A DNA stretch of 64,000 nt from Bombyx mori (lineage: Eukaryota; Arthropoda; Insecta; Lepidoptera; Bombycidae): the NCBI RefSeq assembly GCF_030269925.1, contig NC_085129.1:11213501-11277500 (forward strand), in the 5' to 3' direction. Positions within the stretch are counted from its first letter, which is position 1, and every line of letters starts with the position of its first letter. The translations under genes and the position numbers were made by a program. Under the pieces are notes generated by a model, which saw nothing but the letters and a program-made list of their open reading frames with translations, had not been told where the DNA came from and did no database searches. Below, piece after piece: positions 24,636 through 36,000 of the stretch.

Positions 24636-25006
24636 CTTTTTTTTTTTCCTACCTAAGCTGAGAGCCTTGAGAGGCTATTTCAGCGTAACCCTAACGTTTG
24701 TAGGTGAGCTCACGGGGCTCAAACCTGATGACGTTGCTAGCACGAACCCTAGCAAGAGCCGTGCTTCGCAGAATCTACCACCGGATCGGAAACGCGACCC
24801 ACTGAGAAGATCCGGCGAGAAACTCAGTGGGCTGTGTCTGGGAGTTAATTTACTCGTCGAGCCCTTCGTCGCAAGCGACGGGTTCGACGAGAACGGTGAC
24901 CGGTGCTTGAAGTACCTAGAAGCACCGTTAGTGGATCGGGAGGATCCGAGATGACGTGTTTTTGGCGACGTCGACTGCTTTCCATTCTGTCCGCAGGATC
25001 GGGAAT
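24636..25006 (-). mobile_element. Jockey-like LINE 3' end
   Basis: T-run, CCTACCTAAGCTGA, GAATCTACCACCGGATCGG and the end of ORF2 (GACGTCGACTGCTTTCCATT). Long 3' UTR copy close to consensus. Confidence 0.88.
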
Positions 25007-25117
25007 GAAAGAGTTCCACTGAAGTAAAAACTGAGAGTAAGAACTGCTGATGATGGTGTCAGCATAATGTATAAGTTTCCATTAGCTCTTTGTTTTTTAT
25101 TATGCCTATCTATCTTG

Positions 25118-25418
25118 GTAAACTCGAGAGGTTCTACCAACTTCACCGAACCTGTAGGCGAAGCTCACGGGGCTCAGCCTAACAAATTGCCTAACACTAG
25201 CCCTAGCAACGGTAATGCTTCGCTGAATCTAACCACCGGATCGGAATCGCGACCCACTGAGAAGATCCGGCGAGAAACTCAGTGGGCTGTGTCTCTGAAT
25301 TAACTTACTCGCCAAAATCTTCGTCGAGTTCGACGGGTTCGACGAGAACGGTGACTGGTGCTTGGAATGGTTAAAAGCATCAATAGTGGATTCGGAGGAT
25401 CCGAAATAACGTGTTTTC
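25118..25418 (-). mobile_element. Second, older copy of the same LINE 3' end
   Basis: Shares GATCCGGCGAGAAACTCAGT and GACGGGTTCGACGAGAACGG but is more diverged (for example TGCTTCGCTGAATCTAACC). Tandem arrangement with the copy at 24636. Confidence 0.82.
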
Positions 25419-25974
25419 TTTGTTTTCACCCAGGTCCATTAAAGCTAGTAAACTCCTCGAGGTTATTTATTAGCAGCAAAAATTCTATATTTCACTATTA
25501 CTTTGCTATAACTCTGTTCTACCTACCTATATACATATGTATGTATATTTTATGTTAATAATATTCAACCACGTAGTCCACGAATTTTATACACATTTAA
25601 GCGTCTTTTCAGTAGTCTTTTAGTTCTCTTCTATATAGTACCTTTTATAATCCTTTTTGAGTATTGATCTGAACATGTGTGCAAAATAGATTATGATGCT
25701 TACGACATATTTACTTAGGCTGGTCGTGTTAATTATTACGAATTAGATCATTTTGATAACATATGACCTAGCTGAAGCAATCGTATGCAACTAGACTGCT
25801 TGTCGCCTTTGCAGTAATTATGTTTTTACAATGCTCATTTACTAATTATAAACTTAGGTATTTTTTAGTGTTCCATAGGATTTATCACATAGAAAAACAC
25901 ACTAAATCAATCATAACACATATCAACTTCAATAAAAATGTCAACTATGTATTAGTATTTTCAAGTCTCTGTTG

Positions 25975-26160
25975 GTTTGAACTTTGGAATCGTCAAAATA
26001 GGTTGCTCAGGCGAGATTCCAAATACCAGCTACTTCGATTTGTCTCCATAAAGAGGAGGGCTGCTCGGATTGTCGATAATTACATTCTCACCGATTGTTT
26101 GGAATGTCTGGGTCGATGTAGAAATTTCAGTTTTCTCTATGTTTCCACTGTATCTTCCAT
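25975..26160 (+). mobile_element. Second LINE family, ORF2 C-terminal fragment (left half)
   Basis: The + frame encodes YQLLRFVSIKRRAARIVDN, a conserved stretch near the C-terminus of a lepidopteran non-LTR polymerase. It is interrupted at 26161 by a jockey-like LINE 3' end and resumes at 26428. Confidence 0.68.
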
Positions 26161-26427
26161 GTTTTTTTTTCCTACCTAAGTGGATGGTCTAGAGAGACCA
26201 TATCAGCGTAACCTTAACTAGTAGATGAGCTCACGGAGCTTAAACCTAACGATGTTGCTAACACGAACTCTAGCAAGGGCCGTGCTTCGCAGAATCTACC
26301 ACCGGATCGGAAACGCGACCCACTGAGAAGATCCGGCTTAAAACTCAGTAAGCTATGTCTGTGGGTTAATTTACTCGCCGAACCCTTAGTCCCCAGCGAC
26401 GGGTTCGACGAGAACGATGACCTGGTA
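26161..26427 (-). mobile_element. Jockey-like LINE 3' end nested in another LINE
   Basis: Minus-strand 3' UTR from a T-run (CCTACCTAAGTGGATGG) to GGGTTCGACGAGAACGATGA. It is flanked by TTCCATG at 26155-26161 and 26428-26434, a short target duplication. Confidence 0.82.
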
Positions 26428-26735
26428 TTCCATGGGGAATGCTCTGAATAATTATTTGAGATGAACCCATCATCTCGTCTTTACCATCACACCGCCTGGC
26501 GCCGGAGCAGAGTCCAAACTTACCTAGAACCACTGCGTTCGTCCGGGGTGAGTTTTGAGATGGGAGATCCTTTCTGCAACGTACCACCTAGCTTTGAAAT
26601 GAGCTCGAGCGGAGTTCACGATGTTTCCTGATGTTCACGATGAACATTGTGATGCATCTGTCTTCAAACGAGGTTTTCGCAGAGCACAAAGCAGTAGACA
26701 ATGACTTAGCTGTGTCCCTAGTTTTGTTCTGTTTT
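26428..26735 (+). mobile_element. Second LINE family, continuation after the nested insertion
   Basis: CCATGGGGAATGCTCTGAA continues the reading that was cut at 26160, then ACCGCCTGGCGCC, CTAGAACCACTGCGTTCGTC and CTTCAAACGAGG follow in family order. Many frameshifts; a decayed copy. Confidence 0.6.
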
Positions 26736-27525
26736 CGAAATGTTTATTTAGAAATGCTAAAACAACTGTCCAGTTTATTTATATTGGACAGTATTCAATG
26801 AGCGTCTGAAATAAAAATGTATTTTATGTTCTGAAATGGAGTATATATTCTTAAGATATTTAAACGTAAATAAGAAGCCATTGATATCTAGTGTATCGTA
26901 AAGGCTTAATGGATAAGTGAGTTAAGGAGACGTTTATGATTTGTCAAGGCCAGCAATATTATCGAAGGTGCGTTTAGACTTTAAACAGCTATGCATATTT
27001 TATACATTTTTTACAAAGTAGTTTTGTTCATATTATAAAACTTATTCGCTGTTTTTATATCTGTGATCTTCACTTACAATCGACATCCATTAACATAATC
27101 TAAGCTGTCGCTTTTATATATCAAATTTTTGTTACATTTCGACTAGGTATTTTAAAGTTAAAACAGCTTAAAAGGACAATGCCCATTTTCTATGGGCGTT
27201 TGGGCCCCTAAAAAAAGTTGTCGGGTGATGATGATTTTAACTTAATTTGATAGACAAAGAAATATCGTTTCATATTCAGAAAACGATTTTTATATTCTTA
27301 CCCAGGCTTAAGAGAAATCTGTTTTTTTCTGCAACTAAAATTAAGTTGTTAATTGTTTTCTTCGAAATCAATAATCGCTCATCATTATTTACAGTACATA
27401 TTAAATAAGTTAATTGTGGTTAATGTTGCTAGAAATAAGCCCTTAGGTACATTTTATTATTATTATATCCGCATAATAATAATAAAATATATTTATATAG
27501 ATATTGTTGTTGTTGTTGTTTTTAA

Positions 27526-28195
27526 ATTCGCCAACAAGCAGGCAAAGAGCGTAGCCTATACAGCCTAGGCTGTCATAGTTATAATTTTTATGTTAATAAA
27601 AATCCGGTGTATTTCTTTTTATTGCTTTTTGGGAGTTTTGACGTCAACTTGATGAATAGCACATTGAGTGAGCGTGAATTTCCGCAGACCTTTTATCTTG
27701 AAAAAAAAAACAGTCACTGCTATGTTAGCCACAGTTTTATTCCAATGCCTCAATAATCGTGAACAACGATTATTGACATTTAATACACAAAATAACACCC
27801 AATTTGTATATTATACATCACAATAAGCTATTAAAAAAACATAAAATAAAACTTCACCAGTTTTGGCAGCAACCCGAGTGAAGCGTCACTACGCTTGCTG
27901 CCAAAACTCTCTGATCATATATAATAAGAATAGAGTAATGGTAGGCCATTGAGATTTTTACTAATGGAATCATTAATATCTAAAAATATTAAATAAATCA
28001 TGGTTTTAAGTAATAATTATTATTACAATACATAAATATTGAATTGAACAACAATAAACTAAAAAGTCTGTGAATTATAACCATTAGCAATTTTTTAAAT
28101 TTGTTGTTCAAGTCACAGACAACTCTTTCGTTTGTCAGCATATAAGTTTACTATAAGGCTGTATGGGCTAATTTTCCCTTTGTCTATTGGCGAAT
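27526..28195. mobile_element. TTAA-flanked TIR element (670 bp), no transposase
   Basis: Ends ATTCGCCAA.../...TTGGCGAAT, with imperfect inverted similarity reaching to a shared CAGCC about 45 bp in. TTAA flanks both ends (27522-27525 and 28196-28199), as for piggyBac-type insertion; class is inferred from this only. The middle carries a strong hairpin at 27864-27908. Confidence 0.62.
27864..27908. repeat. Hairpin with TTTTGGCAGC arms
   Basis: TTTTGGCAGCAA pairs with TTGCTGCCAAAA across a spacer that itself holds AAGCGT/ACGCTT. It lies near the middle of the TTAA-flanked element. Confidence 0.7.
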
Positions 28196-28199
28196 TTAA

Positions 28200-30619
28200 A
28201 AACTATGGCACTCAGTTTTGGGCATGGAGTTAATATGTACCTACAACTGGAGTGCTGTCTAATGCCGAGAAATCGGTCTCGAAAGAGAATACTTTTTGGT
28301 CGCGGTGTCCTTGTCTAATGTGGTGACCATATATAATTTAATTATAGGACAAAATTATACACATGCATCAGTTTTGAATTTACCTTAAGTAATTCTGTGT
28401 AACCCTATGTAAATACAAAACACGTGCTTGCAACCTTTTATTTATGTAAATTCAATTCTAAACATTGCTTCGTCGTCATGGTGATTTTTTTCGACGGTTT
28501 TTTTTGGAAATTGCTGCGTTGTCGAAAATCTAGCACTGAGTTTTATTATAAACATCATTACCTCAGTTCTATTACTTAAACTTCCACAAACTCATGTTTA
28601 ACGTCCGAATACTCAACCGCGACTTAAATAATATATTATGTTGAACTTAATTACGCAATTCCTACTTTAATGTACTGGCTAAGTGGGCCGTGCAAATTAA
28701 TATTTGACACACTGAGTGAGACACTGAACAGACATGGTCTGCGCATATCGGGTGCTCTTTTCCTACATTCACATCTTTAATTGATTTAAAATTGCTTGTA
28801 TTTTTACTTCTGTGCTATTTTCATGACACGTGTATATTAGGTCTACTAGTTACATTTTAGGAAATAAAACACAATGGGTAATAAAATGAAATGAACTGAA
28901 ATTCATTTATTTGTTATATGTAGACAATTAAATAACTCTTAAATGACAAGTCAATACACATAACACGATACACATAGTACTTGATCTCTATTTACAAAAT
29001 ATTGGTTATACATATTATTATTATTAAGTTCAGTTAATTTTCTGTAGTCTTATAATATAACATTTCCTCTATTTTAAGTAAATTCTTTTTTTTTCAACGA
29101 AATACATAATTTATTTTAATCAATATCTAAGTGGACCATCAGTATCATTAAAATTTCGCAATTTAAATTTCAATTCAATTAAAAATCGCCATTTTTCTCT
29201 AATAAATCTAAAATCGACTTTATATTTACAATCACTATTTCGCGACTTTTAAGTTTTTGTTTCAATACCTTAACATCTTGTCGTAATTTTGCTTTTCTCG
29301 GGGTATTTTTTATTTCTTGCGTTTGAGTACTTGATTCTTCTTGTTTGACCTTTATATAGGACATTTTCCAGAAATTCCAACGTCATATTTACTAGAAGAT
29401 CCTCCTCGTTCGCTTAACGTCAGGCAAATGATATACATGCTTGCGTGCGACGCTATTCAATACAATAAAAAAAGTTCAAAAAATACCACGTGATGGCTCT
29501 TATAATATGAAAAATACATTGCAAAATTATAGTTTTCACGATTGTTTTTTCAAATTTAGTATATGACATAGATTAAGTACAATTTACAAGACAAATGGTA
29601 TTAAATATTATAATGAGACAAAATATCTCACATTTTAAAAATATATGCTCACACTAGTAAAAATTTATCAATGAATCTGACATATGGAAGGATATTCCAC
29701 AAACTGGAGAGGATTCTCGCTTAAAACCACTTACATTAAAAGTGTTCACCATGATTACACGGAAACTTTCACGATTTTCGAAAAAAAACAAGCCACAAGC
29801 TGTATCAGTGCCATTTTAACTTCGCACTACAAACGTAAATAGACGCCATTTTTCTTTTAATCCATTCATAGCTCTTTTTCGGTGATGCCAACAATTAATC
29901 TGGCTTTCCACCAAATTCAACATGAAAACCATCAGAAATCTACGTACCTACCATTAAATTTTCCATTAAACAGAGTTCTTATTAATATAGAACAATAATT
30001 TTTTTGTTAATAAGTTTTATTAATATATGATGTTCTATTAAAAATCAATATATATCATATAATCAATACTTCTTATATAATTTATTTTAATAAATTGTCA
30101 TCATCCGAAACTAATTTCACCATAACTTTGTACGTTTATTTTGAACCAATTTAATTTTTGACGTTGATGGAAATTCTAAATTCTCGCAACATTTTCTAGT
30201 TAAGTTTAAGTCACATCGTTTAAATAATATGTATTTAGATATATTATTGTCATAAAATGTTTAAAATCCTGTAAAGTGGATTGATTTTAACCTTTTCGAT
30301 AATTTTCAACAACGCCCAAGCTACTAAAAAATCCACTAACCACTAAAAGCCATTTTTGATAACTAAGACGGGGGTCCAAATTCCGAGATTTTATGGAAAA
30401 TCCGCTAAGCTAGCAACACTGCTTTTTGTTTGTAAAATGTGCGAGAGGGACACCACCACTTAATAATCATTCTCTTTTCAGACCGTTTTTCCTTACATCT
30501 TTTGCTATTTAAAAATAAACTTTAAGCCATAGACATAAAGTATATTTTTAGTTTTTATGTCAAACGAAGTAAGCACTCCAGTTAGAATAGTAACTCTATG
30601 GTTTTGGGATGTTATCAAG
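28200..30619. other. AT-rich intergenic stretch
   Basis: Apart from the small frame at 29179-29364, I see no exon, no recognised repeat and no promoter pattern in this 2.4 kb. Confidence 0.5.
29179..29364 (-). pseudogene. Small basic coiled-coil open frame, possibly from a THAP/P-element-like protein
   Basis: This 61-codon frame starts MSYIKVKQEESSTQ, followed by TPRKAKLRQDVKVLKQKLKS and a Leu-rich end. The TPRKAKLR plus coiled-coil pattern recalls the part after the THAP domain in THAP9/P-element-type transposases. Downstream on the same strand an AATAAA-like hexamer and a nine-A run (T-run at 29086-29094) follow, so it may be a transposon or processed-copy remnant. Weak call; no upstream exon found. 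Confidence 0.3.
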
Positions 30620-30621
30620 TA

Positions 30622-31886
30622 CCGGTAAAATGGGGCGATTAGGGATTGAGAGGCGAATCGGGAAAAAACTGGGAAAATCTTTCGACGCTCAATATAAGTT
30701 TGATATTCGTTTCAAAATCTTCCATTTTTTGTAGTTTAATAGTAGAATGTTGAAAGTTCACAAAACAACTCTGAATATGCATGATAATAGCTGCTAACTT
30801 ATAAAAAATCGCGTTTTAAATTAACTTCCTGTGGTGGTAATTATTTTAGTGCTAGAAACTTTGCTCTCTTTTATTTATTTGATAATAATAGAAGACGACT
30901 ATGATTTATAAACGTTATTTAGTGTTTGAACCAGCATATATATTAAAGGTAAGTCTCAGTTGTTATTGGTTTTAATGTATTTGATTAAATAAAAATACAT
31001 GTAAAAATCTGTTGCTTTTGGGGATATTGGGGACGTCTTAGGTACAAATAACAACGAAAAAGGGGTCGATTGGGATGAGAATACGTGAAATGGAAACGAC
31101 CTAAGTATAAATAGGTACAGGTTTGTAGGGTTGTCTATGTAGTTATAACAATATTTTTTAAATTTGTTGGTAAAAATCTGGTTTATTCGAAGCGAAATTG
31201 GGAATAAGTCTTTAGTTGAAATAGACAAGCAATTTAATATAAGTAAGTCGATTTTGCAGAGACATGTAACAAGATCAATGAAATCTCAAGGTGGACAAAA
31301 ATGTCTAAGTAATACATAATAAAATATTTAATATTTGTTCAGAGTGGGGGTATTCATCTGATTAATCCATGGAATAACCGACACACCTAATCTCTTAACC
31401 CAGATAGAAATATCAGCCCCTAAGTACTTACCAAGAACGGAGAAATATAAACCGTTTCTAAGAAAGCCCACTATATATATATATATATATATTTGTTGTT
31501 AATGCACTGTCGATTGCACCTATAATTGAGGTGATGTCTGCCATGTACTTTTGTCAGTTTTTAAATTTTTTTTATTGATGACCACTTTGTTGGCGCATCT
31601 AAATAAATAAATAAATTAAAACTATATATAAAAATAAAAGTAGTGCCAACCCTAGCAAATTTCTCATTACGTCCCAATTAACCGCAATTTTCGGGTAAAT
31701 AGGGATTACACCTATTTTTGCATTTTTTGCTTAAACTGGAATGCTAGTTGTATAATTTTAAATTAGACAACAAAGATGCCCCCAAGACTCAATCATTTTG
31801 ATCCTGATATAGCATTATATACATCAACAACTACCTTAAAATTGCTCATAAAGTTGGAATTTGTCCCTAATCGCCCCATTTTACGG
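30622..31886. mobile_element. TA-flanked TIR element (about 1.27 kb), no transposase recognised
   Basis: Inverted ends share GTAAAATGGGGCGATTAGGG; TA lies just outside each end (30620-30621 and 31887-31888). Related short motifs (GGGGTCGATTGGGATGAG) recur inside near 31061. TA duplication suggests the Tc1/mariner-type superfamily group, by inference. A (TA)n run sits at 31471-31491. Confidence 0.62.
31471..31491. repeat. (TA)n microsatellite
   Basis: About ten TA repeats inside the TA-flanked TIR element. Confidence 0.85.
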
Positions 31887-31888
31887 TA

Positions 31889-33014
31889 TGTAATTTATTT
31901 TTTTGTAAAACAATGCCAGGGTGAAAGAAATGTTGATACATAAACTAAACAACATGAAAAAATAATTCATAGTTTTTCAAGTACAAATAGTTTTGTCATG
32001 AAGTTGGCCCACTTTTTGGCATTGTCCTTTACATGTTGTTAAATTGATGTCATATTTAAGTGTAAAAGTGTTTTAAAAAACCTTTGTATTGTAGTGATTT
32101 AATCACAGGTTTTGTCACACACATAAACATTTTTTCAAGAAAGAATATTGACTTCAACAAAATAAAATGAGATTATCATCAGTGTAGTCGAAGTCAAGCT
32201 TAAGTGCATTATTAAGGCTAATTCAAAAACTTTTGATCATGTCTTGATAGTATTTAAATTGGACAACATGCGAAGTTTTCAAATAAAAAAAGAGTCCTCA
32301 AAATCGATTCTCCTAGAAAAAACTTCTAAGAAAAACACATAATAATAATATTCAAACGTCCTTTTCAAAGTAGAAAAAAAGTAAAAAAAAAATTAAATTC
32401 GAAATATTAATGGACTCTAAATGCACTGTCGAATAGTGAATTAAACAAATCGTTTTATTACTACAGAACTTTATTTATTGTCATTGTCATAATTTCATTA
32501 ATTTATTACGTGTAATTAAACAGTTACACATATCATAATGTACTTATCAAAATGAATACTTAATATAATAAATCTTACCAAAACTTATCAAAACCTTAAA
32601 ATTAGAGGTTTTACACCATAGATAAAGGAAAGCGTTTGATTTTAAACGTAGGTATTCCAATTTATTCATGCATGCACATGAGTGGTCATATTGTAAACAA
32701 TCACCAAACAAACATTAAGTATGTAATTTAACATTTGAAGAAGATACAATAATGGTGACCTGCTAATTTAGGAACTATGTAAACAAATGAGTATTGTCAT
32801 CAAATTATTACGAAAGACGCGACGTGTGCAAATATATACTGATTAAAATTATTTATCCCTAAAATTACGTAAAACACAAATAAATTTTTTCCATTGAGTA
32901 CGTTGCCAATTAACTAATGTAAATGATCTATCGTAATATTAGATGGGCTTACAAATATAAGTTCCATAAAAATGGCACTAAAACTTAATCATATTTTCTT
33001 AATTTCTAAATTAT
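31889..33014. other. AT-rich stretch downstream of gene B
   Basis: This is the 3' flank of Kazal gene B. No clear AATAAA is placed close to its stop on the minus strand. Nothing else recognised. Confidence 0.45.
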
Positions 33015-36000
33015 TCAGCAAACTCCCAAACTTGTGACGGCGTAATCTGTAACGAAAAAAAACTATTTAGCTTTAACAATCCCCTGAACATGCACAACCA
33101 CCCCAATGTTAATATTACTATCTATTTTGAGACCTGAGTTCGAATTCCGAAATGTGTTGTTTAAAAAAATGTCCCACCCTTTAAAATTATAGCATTTGAT
33201 TATTCACCTTCATTTTATTAATTTTATTACACAAGTATACAATGTTCATTTTATGAACAAAATTAACATTGCATAAAATAAAAAATGAGCAATTATATCT
33301 GTCATAGTAACCTAAGATCGGATGAAGGACTAGATATAATAGGCGAGAAAGTCTGAGGAAGCGTGAAAATAGCCCTGGTAATTAACAAATTAATAGGGAC
33401 ATGTGATGCGTAGAGAGAAAATGCATGTGACTAGGAGATGTATGGAAATGGTAGTGCAAGATAGAGGTGGAAGAGGTCGACCGAAGAAGACATGAATGGA
33501 GTGTGAGAATGACGATATGAGTGAGAGAGAGGAGTGAGTGTTAAGATGACGGCTGATAGAAGAGAATGGAATAGAAAAAATCGCTGTGCCGACCCCACAC
33601 AGTGGGATAAGCTGGAGAAAAAGAAGAAGAAGAAGAAGGACTAGATATAATACAACGAAGACTTTGACCTTATGTATGTGTTGGTGTTGACATACAATTG
33701 TGTAATCAATTCACACCAGAACCTCCATAAGTCCATCAACATCTATGCAAACAAAGAGGTCGTCCAAATGCGAATCGAAGCGCATTACACTAACAAAGTA
33801 AAACATTGGTTCGTAAATGATTCATAAAACATGAAAGGTCAAAATGATACGATAATGTGAACAAGTAATCAACTAATGCGAGAATTATAAAATTGCACGT
33901 CCGTATTATGACTAACGATTGTCGGAATAGAGTACTTGTTGTGTTTTTTTTATTGCCTAGATGGTTTGACGAGCTCACAGCCCACCTGATCTTAAGTGGT
34001 TACTCGAGCCCATAGACATTTACGACGTAAATGCGCCACCCACCTTGAGATATAAGTTCTAAGGTATCAAGTATAGTTACAACGGCTGCCCCACCCTTCT
34101 AACCGAAACGCATTACTGCTTCACGGCAGAAATAGGCGGGGTGGTGGTACCTACCGGCGCGGACTCAGAAGAGGTCCTACCAAAAGGTGAGAATATTGTT
34201 TAGCTACTTACACGTGCTTTCGCGACACGAAACAGCCTCGAGTTCACATAGAGTAGCGAATGTCCTCGCCGTTCCGGCTGCATCAAAGGCGCATACTGGT
34301 CCTGCCGGCGGGGCCACGCACCGCCCTGCACACAGCGGCGGCGGCACCCCCTCGCGGACCCTCGCTCGGACCAGCTCACCCGGGGCTCTCATATCCGGTG
34401 CGCTGACTTCTTTGACGCTCCCCAATCTCGTTGGAATGAACGGTAGACTGGCGCAGTCGGCTTTTATCCATACTGTAATATTGAGGTTTTAATTTAGAGA
34501 TAATCACGACAGGTTTTATTATTTATACGTATTGCAAAATATGAAAAAGTACGTAATGGAAAACATATCATCATCATTATCCTCCCCTACTCCCAGTCAC
34601 CTGGGGTTGGCGCAACATGTTTTCTCCTTCCATACTTTTCTATCATATACCATTTCTTCGCTCACTTCCCTCTTACCCATATCGTCTTTCACGTAATCCG
34701 TCTATTTCTTCTGGGTCTACCTCTTCCTCTATATTCTTCCACATTCATAGTTAACATTTTCTTACCAACCTCATTTTCATTTCGTCTCATCACATGTCCA
34801 TACCATCCCAAACGCGCACTTGTCAACTTCTCTATCGCAGGTGCCACTTTCAGATTTCCTATAACATAATGGAATGTAATGTCTCCACGTAATGGAAAAC
34901 ATAGTGTATGGGTAAAGTTTTATTTCTTAAAGTATTATAATTTTCAAATGACAAAGATACATTTTAATATTGAATATCTGCCACTATCATCGAATTGTCC
35001 ATTTAATTAATACAAATGTAATTTAATATTTTACGCTATCTGAAATCTCGTGTCCATAAAATAATATTTAATGTGATTCTTTGTAAATTTGAAATAATAT
35101 AACCGGTTGTTATATAAGGTGAAGCCTTCGATCAATAATATTATATGGTATGCGGATTTACTTTATTATATACAATTGAAACAGTTGTATATAGCATAGA
35201 AATTCAATGTGTAAACAAATTTCTAATTAATAAAAGTTCATAATTTAATAAAGAAACTCTATTAACTCATGGATTTTTTCAGGGAATTTTTACGGGAAAT
35301 GTAAATTAAATTTAAAATTGATAAGAAAAAGGACACATGAGCTATTAATCGTTTCACGTATTATTCCGTTCTGGTTTTGAGAATTATCGTTGCGTGACGT
35401 ATTACTTGACCTCTCAATCTAATCGGCATTATTTATTTTCCTAATGTTTCCCAGTAATCTCATGAATTTCGTGTTAACGGTCATTAGCGGGATGGTGATG
35501 AAACAATTTTTTTAACGCAAACTAAACAATTTATAGATTTAATAAAATAATCTAATTAATTTTAGGCACTGACCTAACTCATGATACTCTAGGTCAGTCT
35601 TAGGTCAGGTCGCGTTTTTATGGTGTACTTTCCATAGTACCTATGAATAAAAGGAATACCAATTTTCTAGTCATTTCTATAAAATTCCGTTAGTTGTATA
35701 CAAATAAATATGTAAATATCGTCAAAGCTTATACTTTGAACGCTGTGCCCTATCAACATTGCTCATACGTAAACAATGACACAACCACGCCTCCTCTCAT
35801 TTACTTAATTTTGTGTAAACATGTAACATCATCACTAATAATAGTGATTACAGCTATTCAATATTATCTATCCTCAATTATTATGCAACGGAATTATTTG
35901 TTATTTGTCTAATTATCGAATATTAATAAAAATATATTTAAACGTTCCTACGTAGTCAACATTTTCTGAGGAATCTACTACGCGATGCGGTTTAGTTTAC

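Noticed and set aside
24675..25019. 114-codon minus-strand ORF and similar ORFs at 15290-15598 and 46377-46712
   Set aside because: They recur in every copy of the LINE 3' UTR or its reverse strand and carry no protein motif.
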